Program-made: the position numbers and the translations under genes
The notes under the pieces: generated by a model
The model's database searches: none
What the model saw: the letters and a program-made list of their open reading frames with translations, nothing else
Told to the model about the DNA's origin: nothing
Shown: positions 41,114-51,683 of the stretch, one piece after another
Numbering within the stretch: the stretch's first letter is position 1
Layout: every line of letters starts with the position of its first letter
Assembly (NCBI GenBank): GCA_963575645.1
Contig: OY754467.1
Coordinates: forward strand, 53,477,108-53,541,107
DNA from: Xanthostigma xanthostigma
Taxonomy: Eukaryota > Arthropoda > Insecta > Raphidioptera > Raphidiidae
Reading direction: 5' to 3'
DNA: 64,000 bases

Positions 41114-42346
41114 ATGAATAGTAATAGATTAGGGAATATTTATAAAAAATTAACAGAAATAAGGACTTACTTAATAAAAATAGGCCCGGAACGTAGGAAA
41201 GGAACGATATTAAATAAAAAATTAGAGGAGGCCAGAGAAATTGTATTACCATTAGATGGTATAATCGAAGAGTTAAAGTTAGAGATAGATCGTTCAGAAA
41301 TAGATGAACAAGAAATAAGCATAATTAAAGACATACACTCAAAAATTAACAAATTATATACTGAAATTCAAAGCTTAAACCCCGAACCCAGTAGTAATTT
41401 TGAAATGGCATCTTTTGACCTTAAGGTCGCAGTAAGTCTTCTTCCTGTCATGAATGGCAGCGAAGAAAACACAAAGCAACTAATAGATGCCATAGAATTA
41501 TATGAATCAATGCTCAATGATGTCGGTAAGCCGTTGCTCATTAAATTTGTCTTAAAAACCAGACTGTCAACACAAGCAAAATTGAGACTTAATTCTACAT
41601 ATGACACAGTCCAATCACTAATAGAAGACATTAGAAAACACTTACTAACACATAAATCTGACGTAGCCTTACAAACAAAATTAAACCGCATAACACAGGG
41701 CGACAGATCTATAGAACAATTCGGGAAAGACATAGAAGAGCTAATGGTAGACTTAACAATAACACAAGCTAACAATGACAGCAATGCCTATAAAATATTA
41801 ATGCCAATAAATGAAAGAAATGCCACAAAACGGTTTGCAGATGGGTTGAGAAACCAAAGGCTAAGTACAATAATTGCATCACGAAATTTTACATATCTAA
41901 AAGATGCCATTAGGGCAGCATTAGATGAGGACACTAGTCGTAACGACAATCCGCAAGCCATGGCAATGTCAACAACAACCAACACTTACGGTAGAAATTT
42001 CACACGTAGTAGACAAATCGTAAATAGCAATAGTGCACAATACCGCAATAATGATTACACGAGCGCAAACAGAGAATTTAACAAAAACAACCGTAGGCAG
42101 TTTAATAATTATAACAATAGACAAAATCACAATCAGCAAAATTTTAATCAAAGATATAATACTTCCAATTTTAATCAAAGAAATAGTCGACCTAACGGAA
42201 ATTACTACAATAATAATAATAATAATTATAGAAGTATAAACTTAATGAACCAAGATACACAAGAATGTATAGAGGAAACTGTTCCGCAGGAAGACTCTCC
42301 AAATAAAACGAACGAATCTACTAACCCGTTTTTTCGAGAACACTGA
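41114..42346 (+). CDS. gag: Gag polyprotein
   Basis: 410 residues, ATG at 41114, TGA at 42344-42346. The first 280 or so are helical and charged, as in insect gypsy capsid proteins, with coiled-coil-like stretches near residues 30-85. The rest is Asn/Arg/Gln-rich low complexity (runs of N from AAT codons near 42211-42226). The protein has one cysteine, so there is no CCHC zinc knuckle; RNA binding must rest on the basic Asn/Arg tail. The C-terminal NPFFREH resembles the ends of other insect gypsy Gags. A possible 3' splice site (TTAG, 41108-41111) lies just before the start. pol overlaps in the +1 frame. Confidence 0.88.
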   Translation: MNSNRLGNIYKKLTEIRTYLIKIGPERRKGTILNKKLEEAREIVLPLDGIIEELKLEIDRSEIDEQEISIIKDIHSKINKLYTEIQSLNPEPSSNFEMASFDLKVAVSLLPVMNGSEENTKQLIDAIELYESMLNDVGKPLLIKFVLKTRLSTQAKLRLNSTYDTVQSLIEDIRKHLLTHKSDVALQTKLNRITQGDRSIEQFGKDIEELMVDLTITQANNDSNAYKILMPINERNATKRFADGLRNQRLSTIIASRNFTYLKDAIRAALDEDTSRNDNPQAMAMSTTTNTYGRNFTRSRQIVNSNSAQYRNNDYTSANREFNKNNRRQFNNYNNRQNHNQQNFNQRYNTSNFNQRNSRPNGNYYNNNNNNYRSINLMNQDTQECIEETVPQEDSPNKTNESTNPFFREH

Positions 42347-42362
42347 AATATTGTTCGCATGT

Positions 42363-45300
42363 ATGAATACAAGTAATGTAGAATTTGGTGTGAATGGAAA
42401 AACTTTGCAATTTTTGATAGATACAGGCGCATCTATCTGCGCACTTAAACAAGAAAGCCTTGCTCCAGAAATTCCGATTTATAAATGTAATGTTACGGTA
42501 AAAGGCATCGGAGGTAACTTAAAATCAAACGGATATGTCAATTTAAAGTTAAAAAATGGGACACTAGAGTTTAAACAAAAATTTTATATTTTCGAAAATT
42601 TATCATGTGATACGAATGGAATTTTGAGGCAGAATTTTCTTAAAAGATATGGGGGGATACTAAATTTTGAGGACAACACTTTGTCTCTAGTAATAGAAGA
42701 TAGAGCAATAACTTTAAACATAAAATCAAATATTAATGAAAACATAATGTCAATACCCTCCCGATGTGAAATTGTGAAATATATACCAGTAAGAATAAAA
42801 GAAGAATGTGTGATAGTTGCAAAAGAATTGTGCGAAGGAGTTTTTATGGCCGGAGCTATAGCAAAACCTCAGAATGGAAAAATTCCTGTTAAAATATTAA
42901 ACACACGTGAAAATGAAGTATATCTAAAAAATTGCACACCAGAATTAGAAAAACTGAATGATTATGAAGTATGTACATTTAATGAGGAGAATATTTCAGT
43001 GAATCGGGCAAAACAATTGTTTAATTTATTAAATATAAGAAATTTAAATACAGAAGAACAAGAGTCTATTGAAAATATTTGCGCTAAATATGTTGACATT
43101 TTTCAATTACCAGGTGATAAACTAACAACAACTAACGTATACGAACACTCAATACAATTAAAACACAATGTACCACCGACTTATGTAAAACCTTATCGGG
43201 TACCGCATGCGTTAAAAGATGAAATCGATAAACAAATACGTAAAATGCAAGATGAAGGTATTATTGAGGAAACAAAAAGTGAATGGTCATCACCAATCTT
43301 GATAGTTCCAAAAAAGATTGATAATAGCGGTGAGAAAAAATGGAGAATTGTAATAGATTATAGGTTATTAAATCAAAAAATTCAGGACGATAAGTTTCCA
43401 TTGCCAAATATAACGGACATTTTAGATTCATTATCAGGTGCTGTGTATTTTTCACACTTAGACCTCAGTCAAGGATATTATCAGTTAGAATTAGTTCCAG
43501 AAAGTAGACAATTTACAGCTTTTACAACAAGTAAAGGTCAATATCAAATGACCAGATTGCCAATGGGTTTAAAAACAAGCCCAAGCGCGTTTTCACGATT
43601 AATGACAATTGCAATGACAGGTCTAAATTATGATAAGTGTTTTGTATATTTAGACGATTTAATTGTATTCGGTAGAAATTTAGAAGACCACAACAGAAAC
43701 TTAATGAAAGTATTCAGTAGATTAAGACAAGTTAATTTAAAACTCAATCCATTTAAATGTGAATTTTTAAAAAAAGAAATACTATACTTGGGTCATATAA
43801 TAACAGCACAAGGTATACTACCAGACCCAAAGAAAATTGAAGCGTTACAACAATATCCGGTACCAACAAAGACAGATGAAGTTAAGAGATTCGTAGCATT
43901 TGCAAATTATTACAGAAAATTTATTCCACATTTTGCTGAAATTGTAAATCCGTTAAATACATTATGTAAAAAGAATGTTAAGTTTGCATGGTCAGAAAAA
44001 TGCCAAATGGCGTTTTCAACCCTTAGACAATCACTTATGCAACCGCCAGTTTTACAATATCCCGATTTTTCAGACAACAATGAGTTCATATTGCAAACAG
44101 ATGCATCAGGAGTTGCAATAGGAGCAATATTATCAAATAAAAATAAATTACCAGTAGCATACGCTAGCAGAGGTTTAAATAAAGCTGAATTAAATTACGC
44201 GACTATTGAAAAAGAATTATTGGCGATTGTATGGGCTGTAAAAAACTTCCGCCCCTACTTATTTGGTAGAAAATTCAAAATAATAACGGATCACAAACCG
44301 CTAATTTATTTATTTAGTCATAATAGTCCATCTAGCAGACTAACAAAATTTAGATTATGTCTCGAGGAATATAATTTTGAAATTCAATATCTCAAAGGCA
44401 AAGATAACGTAACAGCAGATGCTTTGTCTAGAATTAATTTAACATCAGAAGATTTAAAAAACATGAGTAACGAATCAATTTCAGTCATGACTAGATTACA
44501 AAGAAAGCGACAGGAAGAAATTAATAATGAATCAGTAGGTGAACAAATTACGACAGAACAGCCGGTACAGCCAAGTGTTTTGGAAGTTCTGAGAAAACCA
44601 AAAGATAGTATAGAATTAATCGTAGTATCACATAAAGAATCAGAGGAATTAAATAAATTAGAGCGTGTATCGACACAAACGGGTAGTTTTAATTATGTCC
44701 CGTCAATTGCGTCCATTTTAATGAATCCTTTTACTCGATCGACACTCACGCCAGACGTATTGTCGAGAGAATTGGAAGAATTATGTAAAGAATTGAATAT
44801 TTTAGAAATATGTATCAATATAAATAATGAAAATGCACACATAGTGAAAAAATTAGCAAGTGCAATAGGAAATAGCTCCAATTACAATGGTCCCCATATA
44901 TATATTATAAAAGGAGCACAACGAGTAAACGACAAAGAAACAAAGAAGTTAATATTAAATGATTTTCATTTACTTCCAACTAGTGGACATGCAGGCATAC
45001 ATAGAATGGTAAACAATATAAAAAAGTACTATTTTTGGCCAGGTTTATTAACAGATGTAACAAATTTCGTTAAAAAATGTAAAAGTTGCCAAAAACATAA
45101 ACATTGTAAGAAAATAAAAGAACCAATGGTTATTACATCCACTGCTAACAGTTCATTTGAAAAAATATATTTAGATATAGTTGGACCACTAGAAAAAGAT
45201 AATGACAATTTTTCCTATATTTTAACATTACAATGCGATCTTACAAAATTTGTAGAAGCATATCCCTTGCAATCTAAAGATTCGGTAACAGTAGCGAGAG

Positions 45301-45965
45301 CCTTTGTAGAGAATTTCATTTTAAGATACGGTATTCCGCAAGAAATAGCTACGGATAGGGGAAGTGAATTTATATCATCAACAATGAAAGAAGTCTGTAA
45401 ATTATTGCAAATTAATCAATTAACGGCTACGGCATACCATCATCAGAGCATAGGAGCATTAGAAAATTCGCATAAGGTTTTAGGTGCTTACCTAAGAATA
45501 TTAACAGAAAACCAAAATTCTTCTTGGAGTTCATGGATTCCATATTGGTGCTTTGCATATAACACAACAGTACATTCAGAAACTAAATATACACCATATG
45601 AATTAGTATTTGGAAAAATTTGTAATATTCCTAGTAATATAGCTAAAGAGATAGAACCAGTATATAATTTTGACAATTATCCTATAGAATTAAAATATAG
45701 ATTACAGAAAGCTCATAAAGATGCTAGAAACAATTTAGTAGAAACAAAAATAAAGAGAAAAAGTGTATATGATAAAAACATTAATCCAATTAGTTACAAA
45801 CAAGATGATTTAATTTTAGTAAAAAGTGAAACAGGTAATAAATTAACTGAATTATATAATGGACCATATAAAGTACTGAAAGACTTAAGTCCAAATGTGT
45901 TAATAAAAAAGAGTGATAAAGATGTTTTAGTGCATAAAAATAGAACAAAACTTTTTAATGAGTGA
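42363..45965 (+). CDS. pol: Pol polyprotein: protease, reverse transcriptase, RNase H, integrase
   Basis: About 1200 residues, open from 42273 (after a TAG at 42270). The first ATG is 42363, 17 nt after the gag stop. Numbering from that Met: protease FLIDTGAS with catalytic Asp20; RT with LPMGLKTSPSAF and active-site YLDD at 429-432; RNase H with LQTDASG and an ATIEKELLAIVWA block; integrase zinc module H876/H880-C906/C909; catalytic Asp938, Asp998, Glu1034 (35 residues between the last two, the DD35E spacing). A GPY/F-type LYNGPYKV lies near the end, and there is no chromodomain. No stop or frameshift is seen. It is in the +1 frame relative to gag, with a 74-nt overlap, so expression needs a +1 (or -2) shift, or reinitiation at 42363. 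Confidence 0.95.
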   Translation: MNTSNVEFGVNGKTLQFLIDTGASICALKQESLAPEIPIYKCNVTVKGIGGNLKSNGYVNLKLKNGTLEFKQKFYIFENLSCDTNGILRQNFLKRYGGILNFEDNTLSLVIEDRAITLNIKSNINENIMSIPSRCEIVKYIPVRIKEECVIVAKELCEGVFMAGAIAKPQNGKIPVKILNTRENEVYLKNCTPELEKLNDYEVCTFNEENISVNRAKQLFNLLNIRNLNTEEQESIENICAKYVDIFQLPGDKLTTTNVYEHSIQLKHNVPPTYVKPYRVPHALKDEIDKQIRKMQDEGIIEETKSEWSSPILIVPKKIDNSGEKKWRIVIDYRLLNQKIQDDKFPLPNITDILDSLSGAVYFSHLDLSQGYYQLELVPESRQFTAFTTSKGQYQMTRLPMGLKTSPSAFSRLMTIAMTGLNYDKCFVYLDDLIVFGRNLEDHNRNLMKVFSRLRQVNLKLNPFKCEFLKKEILYLGHIITAQGILPDPKKIEALQQYPVPTKTDEVKRFVAFANYYRKFIPHFAEIVNPLNTLCKKNVKFAWSEKCQMAFSTLRQSLMQPPVLQYPDFSDNNEFILQTDASGVAIGAILSNKNKLPVAYASRGLNKAELNYATIEKELLAIVWAVKNFRPYLFGRKFKIITDHKPLIYLFSHNSPSSRLTKFRLCLEEYNFEIQYLKGKDNVTADALSRINLTSEDLKNMSNESISVMTRLQRKRQEEINNESVGEQITTEQPVQPSVLEVLRKPKDSIELIVVSHKESEELNKLERVSTQTGSFNYVPSIASILMNPFTRSTLTPDVLSRELEELCKELNILEICININNENAHIVKKLASAIGNSSNYNGPHIYIIKGAQRVNDKETKKLILNDFHLLPTSGHAGIHRMVNNIKKYYFWPGLLTDVTNFVKKCKSCQKHKHCKKIKEPMVITSTANSSFEKIYLDIVGPLEKDNDNFSYILTLQCDLTKFVEAYPLQSKDSVTVARAFVENFILRYGIPQEIATDRGSEFISSTMKEVCKLLQINQLTATAYHHQSIGALENSHKVLGAYLRILTENQNSSWSSWIPYWCFAYNTTVHSETKYTPYELVFGKICNIPSNIAKEIEPVYNFDNYPIELKYRLQKAHKDARNNLVETKIKRKSVYDKNINPISYKQDDLILVKSETGNKLTELYNGPYKVLKDLSPNVLIKKSDKDVLVHKNRTKLFNE

Positions 45966-46096
45966 AGTGAAAATTTTATTACATAAAGTATAGTATATTA
46001 CATATATATAAAGATTAAACTATAAATTAGAATTAGAATAACTGTATAATATATCAAGTATGTAACAAAACACATCCCTTGAATATGTTTTGTTTA

Positions 46097-46115
46097 AAAA
46101 AAAAATCGGGGGAGG
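46097..46115 (+). promoter_or_regulatory. Polypurine tract
   Basis: AAAAAAAAATCGGGGGAGG directly before the 3' LTR, the primer for plus-strand DNA synthesis. The purine run is broken by TC. Confidence 0.85.
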
Positions 46116-46412
46116 TGTACTGTACATACAGTATGTAGGTTAAGTTGCGTGTATCAGTTGCAATGTAAACAAAACGTAGTGTTTAACTATAACAATTATT
46201 TAATTGTTTTGGTTGAATACGCAAAGGTTTGCATTTCTAATTGATATAAATATATGGATATTTTATGTTAAGAGGGCATGTAGTGAACAGGCTGTTACTA
46301 TGTCAGTTTACGCTGACTTATGTCGGTGTTAATATTTACAAATAAATATTATTAAAGTAAATTAAAAGGTGTTACTAATTTAAAAGGAACCTGTTTAACC
46401 ATCAACAATACA
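46116..46412 (+). repeat. 3' LTR
   Basis: 297 bp, reading base for base like the 5' LTR, and followed by ATAT. Confidence 0.93.
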
Positions 46413-46416
46413 ATAT

Positions 46417-47600
46417 AATGTGAAAATAAGTTCAAATAAATTTTGAATTCTTTAAAGTGTGCCTTTAAAAATAAAATCATATTTTATTCATAAAATAATA
46501 TTAGTGCGCGACATTCTTGGAAGCACAAATATTATAGAAATTGAATTTTCCAATATTTCAAAACGCGCCGAATGACTATAGCAACGTGTGCGCAGTGTGT
46601 ATACAGATTGTTACAAAATATGCTCGTTTAACAACATGGTAGAGGTATTTTAAATGTGTTAATAATACACAAAATTATTAATAGTTGTTTTATATATCTC
46701 GTTTTTTGAATTAAAGATGTTATCACGAGAAGCGACATAGTGTTAACACTCGCTAAATCGCTCGTGTTATACATACTACAACATTTTTTGCACGTACCAC
46801 CTATAAAATATCAAATTTTCATACTATAATACGTATATTTGTGATATTTTTGACACTTTGTTTCGACCATGTTGAATACAAATATATAGAATGATGTAAC
46901 GCTTACTATGCTTGTCTCTCTTGCTCATCTAGATTTAAATGGCATCTGACAGAGATATCACTATTGAACTAATTTAAAATTGTTTTGAATTTTAATTTTT
47001 TAAATTTATTGGCATTTTATTTTTGGTTTAGGTTTATATGAGCTAATTTTTTGTTACACTATGTATAATTTATGATTTATGTTTAAAAAGCAAGACTCAC
47101 AAAATAGTGACATTTGAAAAGAAAATCTTTTAGTAGATATCTATACTTTTTCGTAAAGCACATCGTTTACATAAAAGAAAGCTTTTCTATAAAAATCTAA
47201 TTTTCAGTAATATAAGTAATAACAAAAGCACAGAGAATTTTTTGATACGTATGTTTTAAAACGGACTATGATTCAGAGTTCCAAATCTGAATTAAATAAT
47301 ATTTTAGTTAGAATACACATTTTGTATCATTTTAATGTTGTAGGGCTAAAGGACCCCTTAAATAAACCTTATGGGATTTGGTTGTAGGTTTAATTGATTG
47401 AAAATGGTTTTATTTTATAGTTTAAATATCACTGAAAAGTGTCCATTGGAGCATAGTCTAAAAACAAATAGATATTTAGCTACAGATATGTTTAGCTGGA
47501 TTTTAGATATAGGGATATATAATCCATTGAATAATCAGCCCTTTTACGAGCAGTGCAAAAAATACTAACGGTATGGGATTCAAATATGAAAATACCTAGT
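46417..47600. other. Spacer after the LTR element
   Basis: AT-rich, no gene or repeat structure identified. Confidence 0.4.
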
Positions 47601-47604
47601 AAAA

Positions 47605-47775
47605 AATTTCAGCCAATTGGGCGACGGGACCATTCCAACTTCAAAAATGTTGGCATTTGATTGTAATAAAGAAAATAAAATTTCTGATATCGTGTGAGGT
47701 GACGCGGGTAATGGCTAGTATTAAAAATGATATTTGCTATTCGTTACCATGGTTACCTACATAATATGTTCCACG
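47605..47775 (+). repeat. Second copy of the two-part repeat at 4735-5135
   Basis: GGGCGACGGGACCATTCCAA then AATAAAATTTCTGATATCG and GATATTTGCTATTCGTTACC follow one another directly here. Confidence 0.6.
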
Positions 47776-47859
47776 TCATGTAAAAATTAATCAAAGCATG
47801 CCTAACTAGTTTATTTCTGACAGATCCATAAAACAAAAGACCGGCTGATTTTTTTTATT

Positions 47860-48175
47860 TTCAAAATATTTCCGAAACTATAAAGTTTAGAAAATGTTTT
47901 TTAACGAAACTTTCTTGAAAAAATAAATAGAATAATAGGCCGTTATGAAAAGTATACCATGCATACCAAACATCCTTCCAAAATTTGGTTTCAATCCGCT
48001 CATCCGTTTGACCTGTATCGTGTTCACAGACTAACAGACGTTTTTTATAAAAATATTTTTTTTGGATTCGGGGGACCTCAAAACGGAAAGATATTGTAAA
48101 ATTTTTGAAAAGTGATTTTTGACCTAAACTAGTACCATTCCCCACTTGTGGGTTGGAATGGTAAAAATTATGTCT
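47860..48175 (+). repeat. Dispersed repeat N, copy 3
   Basis: CAAAATTTGGTTTCAATCCG, CCGTTTGACCTGTATCGTGT and CCCCACTTGTGGGTTGGAAT as in the other copies. CCCCACTTGTGGG forms a small hairpin near the right end. Confidence 0.65.
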
Positions 48176-48690
48176 ATTGGGAACTGTAGGTGTGGCTTAA
48201 AAAACATGTCGGAAAAAATTTGCAGTTTTAAGTGAAATAATATCTTGGCTTGGTGGTTACTCAAATCAAATTATATACATTATGCTGACTGAATTTTATC
48301 TGCTGGACATTTAATTAAATGCGGATTAAATGATGAAAAACGAGCTAATAATGCTGCTACTTCGTTTTGTATACAAATGTCGCAGATGAAAGAAAAACCG
48401 CACGAAATAAAGTGCTGTAGTACCTATATCTAACGGTGGAAAAATGATTTCAATAACTTGCTTTTTTTGAAAAGATTGATTTAAGAAAATATATAGTTTA
48501 AAAAAATTGTATTAGAAACATTATTATTTTTTTAGGTTAGACTTTACTAACTTACCTGCTAGTATATAATATTTTTTTAATGTAAAAAGCGAATTTTCAT
48601 TGGAGTAACTTTCAATCAATTTTTTTCAACATTGTCAAAAAATTTTCTATGTTCACAGTAGGTACTACGATTTCGAGGTTTCGGAAAATT
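48176..48690. other. Spacer, no gene seen
   Basis: No supported feature. Confidence 0.35.
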
Positions 48691-48948
48691 ATAAAAAAAA
48701 TTGGTTGTCTGTAAAGTCGGTTTACGGACGATAGTTTTACGTGATAACGTCATAAAGAAACATTGATGAACTCTCTGACGTCACGCGAGAAGAGAGAGAA
48801 ATGCGTACAAGCCGACGCTTGGGCCGATCGTGCCTCTCTATCGCTTATACCGCGCTCTCGCTTGCACGCTCAGGCTCAGGCGGAACGTGACACTTTTTCG
48901 TGCGTGCAGCCGGTGTTTCATCAATTTATAAGACGTTATCACGTCAAA
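48691..48948 (-). mobile_element. MITE-A copy
   Basis: Inverted copy from TTGGTTGTCTGTAAAGTCGG to GACGTTATCACGTCA. The internal block with CGCTCTCGCTTGCACGCTCA matches the other copies. A 70-residue frame across it is an artefact. Confidence 0.78.
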
Positions 48949-49189
48949 ATGACATTAAATATTTATGAAGAATAACTCTAATAATTTAGAGTGATGATGA
49001 TCCTGTTTAAATGTTAGAAGATTAAAAGATGAATCCTGGTGTATAATTTTTAACAAGTTACATTGGACACATTTATACAATTTTCAGTAAAAATCAGTCG
49101 TTTTTTTTAAGAAAAATAGTAATGTTAATACCCGTTGATGACATTTTTTATTTTAATTTATTTTATACATAACAATACTGAGAAAACAG

Positions 49190-49240
49190 ACAGCATTGAT
49201 TCTCCGAAGATGGCATTAAGTTTGCCGAAACGTCAGACAA
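49190..49240 (+). repeat. D-like motif in a different sequence context
   Basis: CCGAAGATGGCATTAAGTTT followed by GCCGAAACGTCAGAC has the same outline as the repeat D and foldback Z cores (CNGAAGA, short stem, CGAAACGT) but no other similarity to them. Confidence 0.4.
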
Positions 49241-49979
49241 TAAAATGCAATAAAAAACCTTCATCGATCCTATGCCACCAGGATTCATCCTTTAATCTTC
49301 TAACATTAAGCATTTACTTTAGCAACGATTTACTGCACAACAAACTAACTTAATTTTTTTTATAACCTAGAAAAGGCCTACATTTCTAATGATCAATTTA
49401 TATTTAAAATTAATTAAAAATAAATACCAACGTTAACACCGTATACTAGAAAGACAGTTGAAATTTGATAATGGTTTCATTTTTTTATCCGATATCAAAT
49501 CGCAATTCGTTAGATCTCAACAACAATTGAAAAAGAAATTTTGGTTTGCTCAGTGAAAATTTACTTACCTTGTAAAACAAGAAAAATATCTTGTCCAACA
49601 AAAATATACTTCATGTTACGTATTAGTTCTAACCTAACCAAGAATCTGCGACTAGATTTTAATTTTGTATGATCTTTTATGTCTACCGCGAAAATCAGTC
49701 CGAGCGTTTTTTATAGAAAATCGTCTTTTTTACTATAGATTAAAACACTTTTAACACAATATCTTTGTTGTCCGCAAAAGCCGGCTACACCACTGGGATA
49801 AGAGTCCACCTATCGTTTATAAATATTTGTACAAAGCTGAAAAGCTTTTAATGACAGAAAAATCAATCAGTTTTGAAGGTACCTTACATAAGAGAAGAAA
49901 CGATCTAACCTATTCAATAGAATACGTCTAGAGCTGACTTGTGGCTATATAAAAGGTGCTTCAGAACAAATAAAAAATA

Positions 49980-50290
49980 TTTTGGGCGGTTGTTTGTTAT
50001 AGTACGGGCTACAAATATAAAAGGCTCGAAAGCTAGAAAAACTACAAACTCGCAACTCAACAAAACTAAAATAACAATAACAACTTGACAATAGCGTACT
50101 CGACTGTACTTTAAAGCAGGAAAGCGACAAGTGACAAAGGCAACGAACGATCACGGCCAATCACCGACGAGCGCACGTTCCGTGCAGGTAGCTGAGAGGT
50201 GGTGGGAGTCTCAGCGGCTCTAAAATGTGCCTTTGCGACGTTGTTTGTGACTAACTTCCGAACCTTTTAGATCCGTGGCGCGTACTATAA
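49980..50290 (-). mobile_element. MITE-E copy 3
   Basis: Inverted copy: TTATAGTACGGGCTAC at the left (degraded terminal repeat) and CCTTTTAGATCCGTGGCGCG plus TACTATAA at the right. The small frames here belong to the repeat. Confidence 0.72.
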
Positions 50291-50706
50291 TAACGGGAAA
50301 TAATGTAGGCTAGTTAATAAATCCTTTTAAATGTATTATAAATTAAAATTATGCTAATAAATATATATAGGTACATATTTTGCCTATTAATTAATCAAAA
50401 ATTATATTTTAAACATTTCGTCCTTGTAGATATGTGCTACAGAGTGAGGTTAGAAATTAGAAACTAATTATTAATTATTTTTATATTTTTTTATCAGTTC
50501 TGAAGAAGATCCAAATCCGGACCGAACGTCAATGTATTAATTATTATTTTTTGTTAATATATTTGTCTGAAAAATTGGTCGATAATTTTATTTATTGAAT
50601 GTTATATTGTGTTCGATAAACTTTGAGACGAACCGACTGCATATTATTGTTCGTTTATGAATTTAACATGAGCAAAGAGATATTTACGAAATATTCTTAA
50701 TAAATA

Positions 50707-51192
50707 CAGTGGTACCTCGACATACGAGTGCCCCAACATACGAGTTTTCGAGATACGAGCCGGCGAGCGAATGATTTTTTGCTTTGAGTTACGAGCGAAA
50801 TTCGAGATACGAGTTCGGTTTAGCATGTTTAATGACACTTGCTTAACTCATTTCCGGAACATTCTGAGAGGGAGGAAGAAACAAACCTCCTTGGACATGT
50901 TTTTTTCTAAATGGCCTACAGGTGAAAGCGAGAAAAATGTAGCGAGAAAGGCAAAGACCAGTGAGGATATCTAATTTATTTCTTTACATTCTCTTTTTTG
51001 TTTTTGTACAATAAATATTTGTCATTTATAAATACGTTTTTATTATTCAAACTTGGGTGACATTTTGGGGGTTGGAACCGATTAATGGTAGTTTAATTGT
51101 TTTGTATGGGGAAATTTGCTTCGAGATACGAGTAATTCAAAATACTAGCAAGGTTGCGGAACGAATTAAACTCGTATGTCGAGGTACCACTG
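50707..51192 (+). mobile_element. Tigger/pogo derivative, 486 bp
   Basis: Perfect inverted ends CAGTGGTACCTCGACATACG and complement, flanked by TA (50705-50706 and 51193-51194). It retains, between the termini, the last part of a transposase gene (next entry) but nothing upstream, so it is an internal deletion product. Subterminal phrases ACGAG and GATACGAG recur in both orientations. Confidence 0.85.
50870..50974 (+). pseudogene. C-terminal remnant of a Tigger transposase
   Basis: The frame LRGRKKQTSLDMFFSKWPTG then ESEKNVARKAKTSEDI and a stop resembles the basic C-terminal tail (RKKQxSLDxFF) of Tigger-type transposases. The DNA-binding and catalytic domains are absent. The sequence upstream in this frame is terminal-repeat DNA, so it is not expressed as a meaningful protein. 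Confidence 0.6.
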
Positions 51193-51683
51193 TATATAAA
51201 AAATAATTATGGCAGGAAGAAGTTTTACTTCAGTTGTGTGGTCTAAAGCACACTCGCTTTTTTTCAATTTTATTTACTATACTCCTTCCGAATCATTCTG
51301 TATAACATATCATAAATAAGTCCATAAAAGAGAACAATGACCGTAAAGCTTTGGTGACGGAAGAATCACGTTTTGCACACTACAGACGTTTGTAAGCAAT
51401 ATCCACCAGCCACAGCCATCTCCATCTCTACTTTCTATAAAGAAACACTTTCTTTGTTGCCGAAGAATATCCTTCCATAAAAACAAGCAAGTCGTTAAAA
51501 AAAATTTATGGACTTTTGTGCAGTACTACGATGAAATGAAAAATGGATGCTCTCAATCATACTTGACGTCTCCAAAAATTGTACGTGACGTTTTCACGCC
51601 AACCTGATTTAAAATTACATTAACTTTAAAATGGGTTCCAATACATGTAATAAAACAGCAAATGTCAACATGTTTTATATATT

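Larger units (their letters stand above)
40401..46412 (+). mobile_element. Complete Ty3/gypsy LTR retrotransposon
   Basis: 6012 bp, bounded by 297-bp LTRs (TG...CA) that I read as identical, and flanked by ATAT on both sides (40397-40400 and 46413-46416). Order: LTR, primer-binding site, short ORF0, gag, pol (PR-RT-RH-IN), polypurine tract, LTR. The domain order with integrase last and the YLDD RT place it in Ty3/gypsy. The Arg-type primer and small upstream ORF suggest the mdg1/412 group (inference). There is no envelope gene: only 150 bp separate pol and the 3' LTR. All reading frames are open, so it is very young and possibly still mobile. Confidence 0.95.
50300..51270 (+). repeat. Repeat L/D compound, copy 2
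   Basis: Order: L left part (to GTGCTACAGAGTGAGG), D module (CTGAAGAAGATCC at about 50501; its GACCGAACGT lacks one A), GACGAACCGACTGCATATTA, then the Tigger derivative, then L right part (GTTTTACTTCAGTTGTGTGG). The 7829-8090 copy shows L without D. Confidence 0.6.

Noticed and set aside
41114..46115. Possible envelope gene in the LTR element
   Set aside because: Only 150 bp separate the pol stop from the 3' LTR, and no reading frame of size is present.
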